A stretch of 37,302 nt of DNA from Chryseobacterium gleum (GCA_945888625.1 CAMDAH010000019.1:1-37302); one strand, 5' to 3'; counted from the stretch's first letter, positions 17,363-25,643 are shown. Numbers and translations: made by a program. The notes: generated by a model from the letters alone, not told the origin.

Positions 17363-18235
17363 TTACTTAACGTAAGCACGCTTAGAAACTTTTCCAGCTT
17401 CAAATTGTGCGGATATTGTATAAATTCCTGTATTGATTCCTTCAAATTCTATAGTCGTGTTAATATCAGAAATGTTCATTGATTTAACTACTTGACCATT
17501 GATGGAAACAACTTGTAAAAGTCCACCAATTAAATCAGGTGTTACATTAATCGTTGCATTATTTAAGGTAGTCTTGATGCTAACTTTGTCTTCTACGTTT
17601 ACATTTTCTAATCCTACCATTTGACCTGCATTTAAAGCACCATTTGGTGTTCCATTAAAAGCGTAACCATGGATAGTTAACTGGGTAGCTGTTCCATTGG
17701 CAGATAATTGTACCCATCCGTAATGCGTATTTGTTCCAACTACAAACTTGGCTCCTAAAAATTTATTAGATGCAGCTAAGAATGCGCCTTGTGAAATAGG
17801 AAATGTTCCAGCACCTGGAGCAGTAATTAATGCATTTATTGCAAGTGCCGAAGAACTAGAACCGCCAAAATTCTGCGCTGAAGATATTGGGTCACCTGCG
17901 TTAAGAGCAGAAATAGCAAAAGATGAACTGGAAACTGCGCCAATAACCTGATTTCCTGCTGGAAATCCAACTGCGCAAACATCACCAACATAGGTAAATG
18001 GAAGACCACTTTGTGATCCGGCACCTGCTACGTTTTGAACTGAAAATATTAAGTCTGGATTAGCATCGTTGTTGAAATCTAGCATGTACGGTGCACTTAA
18101 ACTATCAAGTACAGCGTCTGGGCTAACATCAGTGTATACTATTTGAGCATTTACATTACTGCCGGCAATAAGAGCACCAGCAACTGCTGTATATTGCGCT
18201 AATTTCGACTGTTTAGATGGTGTAGAATTTTTCAT
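17363..18235 (-). CDS. Secreted T9SS cargo protein of unknown function
   Basis: A 290-residue secreted protein. I prefer the second of two in-frame ATGs (18235; the other is at 18241) because it begins MKNSTPSKQSKLAQYTAVAG, a long polar n-region followed by the hydrophobic core and NAQ cleavage. The mature start IVYTDVSPDAVLDS, then LDFNNDANPDLIFSV, recurs in a family of Bacteroidota surface proteins that I recognise only by pattern. The middle is Ala/Ser/Gly-rich and low in charge, with a GWVQLSANG strand typical of the family. The last ~75 residues (VSIKTTLNNATINV ... GIYTISAQFEAGKVSKRAYVK) are a T9SS sorting domain. It is a monocistronic gene with its own terminator. Function unknown. Confidence 0.85.
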   Translation of the reverse strand: MKNSTPSKQSKLAQYTAVAGALIAGSNVNAQIVYTDVSPDAVLDSLSAPYMLDFNNDANPDLIFSVQNVAGAGSQSGLPFTYVGDVCAVGFPAGNQVIGAVSSSSFAISALNAGDPISSAQNFGGSSSSALAINALITAPGAGTFPISQGAFLAASNKFLGAKFVVGTNTHYGWVQLSANGTATQLTIHGYAFNGTPNGALNAGQMVGLENVNVEDKVSIKTTLNNATINVTPDLIGGLLQVVSINGQVVKSMNISDINTTIEFEGINTGIYTISAQFEAGKVSKRAYVK

Positions 18236-18295
18236 AAGCATTAATTTAATTTAATTTATAATGTGAAATTACTATTTTTTTTTAAAAGTTCTAAT

Positions 18296-20803
18296 TTATT
18301 GATCAAAATTAATAAAGTTCCTTAGGATTTCTGATTGCTCTTCCGCTTCGGTTTTTACACTCTCACTATGAAGAATTAATACGGGTAATGTGGCTTGTGA
18401 AGCTATCCAAGTATCAATTTTATCTTGATCGTTTTTTGATTTGTTTAGTAATTCAAGAGGAAATTCTTTTTCTTTAAAATCACGTTTGTGTAGCTTTTTT
18501 AAGGTTTCAATTACCTGGGCACTATCTTCCTCGAGTACAATTAATTTATAATTTAAATCAACTGGTAATAAAGACAAGCAATGGCAAGGAATATAAATCA
18601 TCTCATTTCTTTTCGTTTTCAACCAACTCGTGTCTGAAGCTAATTTCTTTGCATCATTAATTGATTTACTATCGTATTCGGAAGGAATTTCAAGCAACTT
18701 GAACCACTTAAACATTTCTTCTATGTTTACGCCGTCAATACTTGTACAAATTGTGATTTCACCTTGAATGTTATGCTTAAGAAAATTCAAGGTTTTTAGC
18801 GCTAACGTTTCATTTGGCGCCCATTTTGTATAAATTTCGTGCAACCATTTGTGTGCTTTTGTTAAGCCAGGTGACAAGCGAATGGCGACTTCAAAAGCAT
18901 AAGCAGCATCATCGTATTGTTCTTTTTTCATTAACGATTCTCCCAAATGGTAATGCGCATTAGGCAAATAAAAATCATTGCTAATGGCTAGTAAGAATTC
19001 TTCGATGGCTTGGTCAATTAAATTCCTCCTAAGGAATGATACACCTAATCCATGATGTGCTTTTCCATTTCCTTCGTCAATGGCAAGTGCACAAATAAAT
19101 TGCTGTTCTGCCGAAGCGTAATTTTTACGTTGGTTATGAATTTGTGCGATATTGAAAGCTACATGGAAATTTGCTGGATTCTTTTTTTGCACACTTTCTA
19201 GTATGGGTAATGCTAGGCGTGGTCGATTAATGGCTAACAAAATTAATCCTTCTAAGTATTGCAGGTACATGGGTTCCTCCATGTCATTACTACCAAATGG
19301 ATCATCAGATTTTTGCAATTTTTCCTTTTTCTGCTTAAGGTGTAATTCTTTTAGTTCTTCTAATAAATCTCTTGCTTTTTGGTAGTGTCTTAATGCTAAA
19401 TAGGTAAATGCTAAGCGTTGGCCATATCGAATAATCTTGGACTCCTGAAATATTTTTTCTAGAATAGTCAAGGCTTTAACGATACGCCCACCATTGATCA
19501 TGTTTCTTGATAGGTAGTATAAATTTTCACGTTTAGATTTTTCAACCTCCAGTAATTTATCGTCGTCGGGGGCATCAATATATCCCATTTCAACAAGTTG
19601 TTGAAGGGCTTCAATGGCATCCCAAGGATTTTCTTGTCTATTTTTATCGTGCATCCCTGAATCACCATCAACACTTTCCCAGCTTGGGATTAATTGAGTA
19701 TTTTTAGTTTCTTCAAAACAGGCGTGTAGCACCTTTCCTTCCATATCTTCTCCGATGGGTAGGTTTAAATAATGCAGCAAAGTGGGGGTAATATCGAGAA
19801 TGCTGGCACCGCTTACTTCAACACCGCCCTTTTTTATTCCTGGACCTGCCATGGCAAAAATTCCATAAGGGCTGTGTTCTACCGCCGGACCTGAAGGTTC
19901 TCTTGGGATGTACAAAGGCCGCTGATGATCCGAATGGAAGCCATGGTCTGATACAATCAGAAGTGTTGTTTGCTCATCCATCAATTCTAGTATTCTTCCT
20001 AGCATTAGATCGTGAAAACGGTAAGCAGCCTCCACCACTAAATGATAGTCATCAAATTCTTTTTGTTCAATTTCAGCTCTTTTTGGGGGGTGATAGCGCA
20101 TGGCAATATGCGAAAAATGATCGATGGCATCGTGGTAGATGGCCATAAAATCCCATGTAGTTTCCTCGTGTAAATAAGTAGAAATAGCGTGAACCGTAGC
20201 GGCATTTGCCAAGGTTTTTAAAATACTTAAGGTTCTTTGTTCTTTCCTTAATTCTTTATCCGTATTCAAATTTGGAATAAAAGGCAGTGCCATGCTCAAG
20301 GTAATTTCATGCGGATGCACACGGAATTTTTCGAGGGTTTCTTCCATTTCTTTAGGATGAACCGATTCAGGAGGAGAAATCCATGGTTCTTCTATTGATT
20401 TACTTGCTATCTGAAATAAGTTGGAAACCATTACGCCGTTTATCGGTTCAACGGGATTCGTGGGCCACCAGGCGACTACGTTGCTTTTGTACCCTTCTTG
20501 ATTTAAAATATTCCAGATTGCTTTTACTCTTCTTGAAGTGGAAGTAACAGGACGAAGTCTTTCACCATCTGGCGTAGGTTCAATAAATCCTGAAATGCCG
20601 TGCTTGTCTGCTCTTACGCCCGTTGCAATACTGGTCCATAACATCGGAGAAAGGGGAGGATCTAAGGTTTTTATTTTTCCATGAACCCCTTTTTCAAGGA
20701 AGATCTTCATATTGGGCATTTTTCCTTGTTCTATTAAAGGAAAAATCACTTTCCAATCTGCGGCATCCCATCCTAAAACGATGACTTTTTGTTTACTTTG
20801 CAT
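18296..20803 (-). CDS. AlkP-superfamily phosphodiesterase/phosphohydrolase with TPR domain
   Basis: An 835-residue protein without signal peptide, so predicted cytosolic. Residues 1-390 are an alkaline phosphatase-superfamily domain of the type I phosphodiesterase kind: D13 in LGWDAADW, likely nucleophile S52 in LSPMLWTSIATG, ATGVRADKHGISGF, metal ligands in YHDAIDHFSH and LIVSDHGFHSD, and VEHSPYGIFAMAGPG. Residues about 430-690 are TPR repeats (LAFTYLALRHYQKARDLLEE, AHHGLGVSFLRRNLIDQAIE, AHYHLGESLMKKEQYDDAAY). The last ~140 residues are unassigned. The substrate is unknown. Its ATG overlaps the stop of a 50-residue gene by 11 bases, and that gene in turn overlaps a sulfotransferase-like gene by 11 bases, so the three act as one translation-coupled unit. 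Confidence 0.88.
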   Translation of the reverse strand: MQSKQKVIVLGWDAADWKVIFPLIEQGKMPNMKIFLEKGVHGKIKTLDPPLSPMLWTSIATGVRADKHGISGFIEPTPDGERLRPVTSTSRRVKAIWNILNQEGYKSNVVAWWPTNPVEPINGVMVSNLFQIASKSIEEPWISPPESVHPKEMEETLEKFRVHPHEITLSMALPFIPNLNTDKELRKEQRTLSILKTLANAATVHAISTYLHEETTWDFMAIYHDAIDHFSHIAMRYHPPKRAEIEQKEFDDYHLVVEAAYRFHDLMLGRILELMDEQTTLLIVSDHGFHSDHQRPLYIPREPSGPAVEHSPYGIFAMAGPGIKKGGVEVSGASILDITPTLLHYLNLPIGEDMEGKVLHACFEETKNTQLIPSWESVDGDSGMHDKNRQENPWDAIEALQQLVEMGYIDAPDDDKLLEVEKSKRENLYYLSRNMINGGRIVKALTILEKIFQESKIIRYGQRLAFTYLALRHYQKARDLLEELKELHLKQKKEKLQKSDDPFGSNDMEEPMYLQYLEGLILLAINRPRLALPILESVQKKNPANFHVAFNIAQIHNQRKNYASAEQQFICALAIDEGNGKAHHGLGVSFLRRNLIDQAIEEFLLAISNDFYLPNAHYHLGESLMKKEQYDDAAYAFEVAIRLSPGLTKAHKWLHEIYTKWAPNETLALKTLNFLKHNIQGEITICTSIDGVNIEEMFKWFKLLEIPSEYDSKSINDAKKLASDTSWLKTKRNEMIYIPCHCLSLLPVDLNYKLIVLEEDSAQVIETLKKLHKRDFKEKEFPLELLNKSKNDQDKIDTWIASQATLPVLILHSESVKTEAEEQSEILRNFINFDQ

Positions 20804-20945
20804 TTTTAGGATTTTTCTTCGTGCTTTTCGAATTTTCTATTGCTTCCCGCCATTTGATTAGTCCAATATGACCAAGGGCAAGAAGTCCCAGACTTCCTTG
20901 TGGTGTAGCAATGTATATTTTTTCTTTATCTTTTTTAATTTTCAT
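20793..20945 (-). CDS. 50-residue hypothetical protein between sulfotransferase and AlkP-TPR genes
   Basis: A small protein starting MKIKKDKEKIYIATPQGSLG and followed by LLALGHIGLIKWREAIENSK, with a Lys/Asn-rich tail. An earlier in-frame ATG (20990) lies inside the upstream gene; I choose 20945 because it follows the same 11-base overlap pattern (ATGAAAATTAA) seen at the next junction (ATGCAAAGTAA). The core YIATPQGSLGLLALGHIGLIKWR looks like a short strand plus an amphipathic helix and not like random AT-rich translation. No membrane segment is convincing and no cysteines are present. The position suggests an accessory or bridging peptide for its two neighbours. No family is recognised. Confidence 0.7.
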   Translation of the reverse strand: MKIKKDKEKIYIATPQGSLGLLALGHIGLIKWREAIENSKSTKKNPKNAK

Positions 20946-21495
20946 TTTTATTTCTATAAAGTGCTGGATTAATCGAAGGCAGTAAGTCATCTAAATTACT
21001 AGGTAAAGATAGAAATTCTATTAGTTTCGTTAATTCAACCGTGGGCTGATGCATCAAATTGTTATAATCTATGGTAATAAAAGGGATGGAATTGCTTTCA
21101 AAAAACACTTTTGTTTTTTCGATGTGCATCAGGTATATTTTTTTGAATTTTTCTCGTTCGTCCAATTGGTTTTTTTGCACCATTTTTTCCTGTGATTGCA
21201 ATACTTCATTTAAGTCTCTTATCATAAAAACCACTTGATACTTTTCTGATAAATCGATAAAAGTAGGAAGAGGAGCAACAATTTTCACCACCTTATTTCT
21301 GGCTTCTTGAAGAAATGAATTATTTTTTACGATGCCTTTTACGGCCTCCAATTCGAAATATCCTTGCGGATTATTGTCATCTTCTTTTCGATTATTATCC
21401 GAATGAATGTCCAATCCAGCTCTTTTTAATACTTGCATCATTAAAGAGGTCCCGGACCTTGGTATACCGGTAACTATCGTAATCACATTATTCAT
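20935..21495 (-). CDS. Sulfotransferase-like P-loop protein
   Basis: A 186-residue cytosolic protein of the sulfotransferase fold. The 5'-phosphosulfate loop is TGIPRSGTS (9-17), and the 3'-phosphate-binding region is FMIRDLNEVLQSQ (90-102, R93 and S101). The stretch DDNNPQGYFELEAVK (39-53) is typical of a compact bacterial subgroup that is shorter than the usual 250-300-residue enzymes. Transfer of sulfate from PAPS is the family reaction; whether this subgroup sulfates anything, and what, is not known to me. It heads the three-gene unit with the 50-aa protein and AlkP-TPR protein. A TACATTTG box ends 4 bases before its ATG. Confidence 0.88.
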   Translation of the reverse strand: MNNVITIVTGIPRSGTSLMMQVLKRAGLDIHSDNNRKEDDNNPQGYFELEAVKGIVKNNSFLQEARNKVVKIVAPLPTFIDLSEKYQVVFMIRDLNEVLQSQEKMVQKNQLDEREKFKKIYLMHIEKTKVFFESNSIPFITIDYNNLMHQPTVELTKLIEFLSLPSNLDDLLPSINPALYRNKNEN

Positions 21496-21499
21496 TCTA

Positions 21500-21507
21500 C
21501 AAATGTA
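21500..21507 (-). promoter_or_regulatory. -7 box of the sulfotransferase-like gene, possibly leaderless
   Basis: On the minus strand TACATTTG fits TAnnTTTG. Its last base is five positions before the A of the ATG at 21495, so transcription would start at or next to the start codon. No -33 TTTG is evident. Confidence 0.42.
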
Positions 21508-21533
21508 AAATTAATGTTGACTTATTAAGGGCC

Positions 21534-21932
21534 TTATATTTTCGATTTTAAAAAATTTGATTTTGCATTGGCATCAAATTTCATAAAAATATTGGCATAT
21601 ATTATTTTAGACAATGAAAACAATAAGGGGCCTAGAAAAATAATTAATAAGGAGAATATACTTATTTGTGTCCAAACACCCATGGATGGAAATAACAGAT
21701 TACAACTTGCCCAGATACTCAAAAATAGCACAACGCCTAAACCATAGGCCACGTACATTGCTCCTTGATAAAATCCAGGTTCTAGCATGTATTTTTTTCC
21801 GCAAACTGAGCAGTTCTCTAAAATATCACCCGTAAATTTAAAATTATACGGATGAGAAATGAAAAATTCACCTTCTTGGCAACATGGACATTTAAAATTG
21901 AGTACGCTATATAATTTAGTTCCCTTTTTCAT
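21534..21932 (-). CDS. DUF983 membrane protein
   Basis: A 132-residue member of the DUF983 family, small proteins with zinc-ribbon-like cysteines and two membrane helices. The cysteine pairs are in LNFKCPCCQEGEFF and CSVCGKKYM; the family hallmark MLEPGFYQGAMYVAYGLG follows, then helices around 65-85 and 92-120. Function is unknown; in other bacteria some members lie near cytochrome oxidase genes, which is not so here. I start it at the ATG at 21932 (MKKGTKLYS) and not at the GTG six bases upstream (21938), because that GTG overlaps the -7 promoter box and would not be transcribed. Confidence 0.9.
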   Translation of the reverse strand: MKKGTKLYSVLNFKCPCCQEGEFFISHPYNFKFTGDILENCSVCGKKYMLEPGFYQGAMYVAYGLGVVLFLSIWASCNLLFPSMGVWTQISIFSLLIIFLGPLLFSLSKIIYANIFMKFDANAKSNFLKSKI

Positions 21933-21937
21933 GGGCA

Positions 21938-21945
21938 CAAAGTTA
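21938..21945 (-). promoter_or_regulatory. -7 box of the DUF983 gene, possibly leaderless
   Basis: On the minus strand TAACTTTG fits TAnnTTTG and ends six positions before the A of the ATG at 21932. It overlaps the alternative GTG start, which argues against that start. Confidence 0.45.
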
Positions 21946-22050
21946 GCTTGTATTTTAACATTCTAAATGTTAACTTCGATTATAATTTATTAGTATAGGT
22001 GTCTTAAAACCATAAATTTTTCCTAATTTTCAAGTATATATATAATAAAT

Positions 22051-24378
22051 ATGGTAAAATTTTACATTTTCTCCGTCTTTTTGTGTTTTGTTTTTTTTGC
22101 TAAAAGTCAATGCACAACTACGAATGCTACATCATGTGTTTGCGCTGATGGCTCTCAAAATTGTTTGTTACTTCCCGATATAACGGCCTCTTGGAAGGGT
22201 ATTATTAATAATGGCTGGATAGAATATCCCCAAAGTGGTGCAGGTACCAATTATAACGGCCAAGGCCCTGATGATGGCCGCATACGAGTTACTGGTTCCA
22301 CGCCCAATATTGGTCACGGAAGTTTTACTGTTCGTGGACAAGATGTCAATGGGAAACGCGCTTTTTTATGTGGCAATGATACGGTGTTTAACGTTCCCAG
22401 TACTGGGACTTTTACCTGTCCAAATGGTGCGCAAAATCCAAATCAGTTATTGATTCAACGTGTTTACAAAAAGGATCTAGGGGTGATGAGTTTTGTGGAT
22501 ACTTGGACTGGAAGTATGACCTATCATCCATCTCATGGTCATAATCATGTTAATGATTGGGCGGTCATGACGCTTCGTATTCAAACACTTGACCCCAACC
22601 CGTTAAATTGGCCAATTGTTGGACAAGGAGCAAAAATTGGATTTTGTTTAATGGATTATGGTCAATGTGGTACACCCGGCTCTACGTATGATGGTCATTG
22701 TCGTGATGTTAATACCGTTTATTTGGGTGGTAACAATCTTTTAAATGTGAACTTCCCTAATTGGAATTTAGGAGGAGGGAATTATGATTGTTCTGTTGTT
22801 GAGCAAGGTATTTCATCTGGTTGGACGGATGTTTACGGAAAACATTTGGACGGAATGTGGATTAATGTCCCAGCAAATACCTGTAATGGAAATTACTACA
22901 TCGTAATGGAGGTGGATAGAAATAATAATTTTCAAGAGGAAAATGAGAATAACAATTACACAGCTGTTCCTGTAACACTGACTATGCAAAGTCCTGCGAA
23001 TTCAAATCTCTTACCAACGATTTCTTCTAATGGCTCGAGTAATTTATGCACAGGTGGTTCGATTAACTTAAGCGCAACTGGCGGATCTAGTTTTCTATGG
23101 TCAACTGGTGCAACAACTCAATCAATTGTAGTAAATCAATCTGGTTCATATACTTGTACCGTTACTAGTTATTGCGGAACAAATACGTCAGTGCCATTTG
23201 TAGTAAGTAATGTTTCGCCTTCCATGGCAAGTGGCCAAGGACTTACTATTTGTGCAGAAAATGTGGCTAATCTAACGGCAAGTGGTTCCGGTCAATTAAC
23301 ATGGTATGATGCGCAGGGAATCCAAGTGGCTGTTGGGGGAACTTACACTACGCCTGTATTAACAACTTCACAAACTTATTATGTCACCAATACACAGTCT
23401 TATTCAGATTCGGTAAATGCTGAGCCGCATACAAACGGTATTGGTGGCGGTGGTTATTCTTCGGTTAACCAATACGAGATTTTTAATAGTTATGAATCTT
23501 TTACCTTGAAATCTGCGAAAGTGTATGCCCTCAATGCGGGTAATATTTCGATTGAATTACAAGCTTCTGACGGGTCTATTTTGCAGAGTGCAATTGTTAA
23601 CGTTCCTTCTGGCGCAAGCCGTGTAAATCTAAATTTTGCTGTTCCTTTGGATAGTAATTTAAGATTAAAAGCAACTAGCATGCCTTCTGGTGGTTTGTAC
23701 CGCAACAATAATTCAGCTGTCTATCCTTATGAAATTCCTGGATTAGTTTCTATTACAGGATGTTCTGCTGGTGCTTCTTTCTATTGTTATTTCTACGATT
23801 GGGAGATTTTTACACCGAATGGAACGTGTGAGAGTGCTTCTTCACCTATCGATGTCATTGTAAATGGCCCATTAAATCCTATGGTTATTGGGGATACTAT
23901 TTGCGATGCAGGTTCATTGACGCTCAGCGCAAGTGGTTCAGGAACAATTAATTGGTACGATTCTAATGGTCTACTTGTAGGTACTGGTAATACTTTTATC
24001 ACTCCAATTTTGACTAGTTCCCAAGTTTATTATGCCCAAGCTGTTGTAGGTTCTTGCTCAAGTGATACGGTGGCTGTTAATGCAATCGTTAATCCGTGTG
24101 CAGGAATTGTGGACCCACTTATTTTCTTGAACTCCTTTTTTGTGTTCCCAAATCCTACTGAGGGTCATTTTCAACTTCAAATTAATCCTTTCGTTAAAGG
24201 TCGCTTGTCATTTACGCTCACTGATATAAATGGTAAATTACTTTACCGTGAAGCCATTAATGAAATATACGGTCAATCATTAGTGGATGTAGATGCTTCT
24301 AATTTGAAAACAGGTTTGTACTTTGTGAACCTAACTTTTGATAATAACACGTACACCAAGCGAATAAGTATTGAATAA
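22051..24378 (+). CDS. Secreted lysyl-oxidase-like protein with Ig-like domains and T9SS sorting domain
   Basis: A 775-residue exported protein. Signal peptide 1-20. Residues about 130-310 match the lysyl oxidase catalytic domain: copper ligands H162, H164 and H166 in SHGHNHVND; K195 in GAKIGFCLMD and Y262 in DVYGKHLDGMW, which align with the lysine and tyrosine that form the LTQ cofactor in human LOX; and the closing CNGNYYIVMEVDRNN then ENENNNYTAVP. The family oxidises primary amines such as lysine side chains to aldehydes, releasing ammonia and hydrogen peroxide. Then come Ig-like modules (about 320-390, 395-450 and 608-680) with a beta-sandwich between, and a C-terminal T9SS sorting domain (VFPNPTEGHF ... 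TGLYFVNLTF). It overlaps the next gene by one base. Confidence 0.88.
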   Translation: MVKFYIFSVFLCFVFFAKSQCTTTNATSCVCADGSQNCLLLPDITASWKGIINNGWIEYPQSGAGTNYNGQGPDDGRIRVTGSTPNIGHGSFTVRGQDVNGKRAFLCGNDTVFNVPSTGTFTCPNGAQNPNQLLIQRVYKKDLGVMSFVDTWTGSMTYHPSHGHNHVNDWAVMTLRIQTLDPNPLNWPIVGQGAKIGFCLMDYGQCGTPGSTYDGHCRDVNTVYLGGNNLLNVNFPNWNLGGGNYDCSVVEQGISSGWTDVYGKHLDGMWINVPANTCNGNYYIVMEVDRNNNFQEENENNNYTAVPVTLTMQSPANSNLLPTISSNGSSNLCTGGSINLSATGGSSFLWSTGATTQSIVVNQSGSYTCTVTSYCGTNTSVPFVVSNVSPSMASGQGLTICAENVANLTASGSGQLTWYDAQGIQVAVGGTYTTPVLTTSQTYYVTNTQSYSDSVNAEPHTNGIGGGGYSSVNQYEIFNSYESFTLKSAKVYALNAGNISIELQASDGSILQSAIVNVPSGASRVNLNFAVPLDSNLRLKATSMPSGGLYRNNNSAVYPYEIPGLVSITGCSAGASFYCYFYDWEIFTPNGTCESASSPIDVIVNGPLNPMVIGDTICDAGSLTLSASGSGTINWYDSNGLLVGTGNTFITPILTSSQVYYAQAVVGSCSSDTVAVNAIVNPCAGIVDPLIFLNSFFVFPNPTEGHFQLQINPFVKGRLSFTLTDINGKLLYREAINEIYGQSLVDVDASNLKTGLYFVNLTFDNNTYTKRISIE

Positions 24379-25616
24379 TGGTGTTTCCTGTAAGGCTTGC
24401 TCTTTCGTTTGTTTTATCTCTAGTAAGTGTTCTTTGTTATTCGCAATTGTCCTTTCAAGTGTACAACACATCAAATTCTGCTTTGCCATTCAATACGGTT
24501 CGTTGTTTGAAAATAGATACTGTCAACCAGCTCATTTGGGCAGGGACTGATAACGGATTGGCAAGTTTTGATGGAACAAGCTGGACAGTCTACAATTCTA
24601 GTAATTCTGCCATGACGGATAATGCTATTCGCTCGCTTCAATTAGATGGCTTGGGTAAGCTTTGGGTAGGGACGACGTACGGAGGCTTGTTTTCTTTTGA
24701 CGGCTCAACTTGGGTAAACTACACTAATTTTAATAGTGGATTACAAGATAATTATATTCGCGCGATTGAATTCGACACAGAAGCTAATATGTGGTTAGCA
24801 ACTACCGAAGGTATCATCCTTTTTAATGGGGTTTCTTGGCAGCAATGGAACACGTCGAATAGCAGTATGATGACCAATAATGTAACGTCAATTGCCATGG
24901 GAAAAGATGGAGAAAAATACTTCGGCACTATAAATGGAGGAGTCATATATTTCGACCAAGCGAATAATTTAAGCGTGTTTACGATTGCTAATGCTGGCCT
25001 TCCTGATAATTCTTCCCGTTCCATCGCAATAGATTCGTTAGGAAATCCATGGTATGCTTCCCCGGCTGGTGGCCTTTTTTTGGATAATGCCTACGGAGGA
25101 CCTTGGACTAATTTTAATGTGTCTAATTCAATGTTGCCAAGTAACGGACTGACTTCGGTGGCAATAAGTCAAGATCAAACGGTATTTATAGGATCCGAAC
25201 AAAATGGATTAATCATCAAGTATGAGAATGATTGGTTCAATTATGACGTTGGAAATTCCGGGTTACCAGAATCTCATTTATTATCCTTAGCGGTTGAGGA
25301 TAATACTACTTTATGGTTAGGAACTTACAACCAAGGCTTAGTGAAAATGGAGGGCAATTATGCCGAAATTACTAATCAAATTATGTCCAATAAACTCATT
25401 GTTTATCCGAATCCAAGCCAAGGAGTTTTACACGTCGATATGGGTGAATTACATGCAGTAGATTACCAACTATTTGATTCTTTTGGGAGAGAAATCAGTA
25501 ATGGAATTGGCATCGAGAGTGAATTTTCTATCTCCATTGAACATCTTGAAAACGGGTACTATTTTATACATTTTTCTAGTGAAATCGCCCCAATAAAATT
25601 TGAAAAGATAAACTAA
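24378..25616 (+). CDS. Two-component-regulator-type beta-propeller protein with T9SS sorting domain
   Basis: A 412-residue secreted protein. Residues 1-22 form a signal peptide. Residues about 35-320 contain six to seven propeller blades with the repeating plan N-x-(V/I)-R-x-(L/I) ... LWVGT-x-x-GL-x-x-FDG-x-x-W (AGTDNGLASFDGTSW, VGTTYGGLFSFDGSTW, LATTEGIILFNGVSW, LGTYNQGLVKM), the reg_prop repeat found in the sensor part of hybrid two-component systems. Here no kinase follows: the protein ends in a T9SS sorting domain (VYPNPSQGVLHVD ... NGYYFIHFSS). The ATG overlaps the stop of the lysyl-oxidase-like gene (TAATG), so the two are translated from one mRNA and likely exported together. Ligand unknown. 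Confidence 0.87.
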   Translation: MVFPVRLALSFVLSLVSVLCYSQLSFQVYNTSNSALPFNTVRCLKIDTVNQLIWAGTDNGLASFDGTSWTVYNSSNSAMTDNAIRSLQLDGLGKLWVGTTYGGLFSFDGSTWVNYTNFNSGLQDNYIRAIEFDTEANMWLATTEGIILFNGVSWQQWNTSNSSMMTNNVTSIAMGKDGEKYFGTINGGVIYFDQANNLSVFTIANAGLPDNSSRSIAIDSLGNPWYASPAGGLFLDNAYGGPWTNFNVSNSMLPSNGLTSVAISQDQTVFIGSEQNGLIIKYENDWFNYDVGNSGLPESHLLSLAVEDNTTLWLGTYNQGLVKMEGNYAEITNQIMSNKLIVYPNPSQGVLHVDMGELHAVDYQLFDSFGREISNGIGIESEFSISIEHLENGYYFIHFSSEIAPIKFEKIN

Positions 25617-25643
25617 TAAAATGCGCGTAGCGTAATCGTTTGT

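Noticed and set aside
24378..25616. Propeller protein as a hybrid two-component sensor
   Set aside because: No membrane helix, kinase, receiver or DNA-binding domain follows the propeller; a T9SS sorting domain ends the protein.
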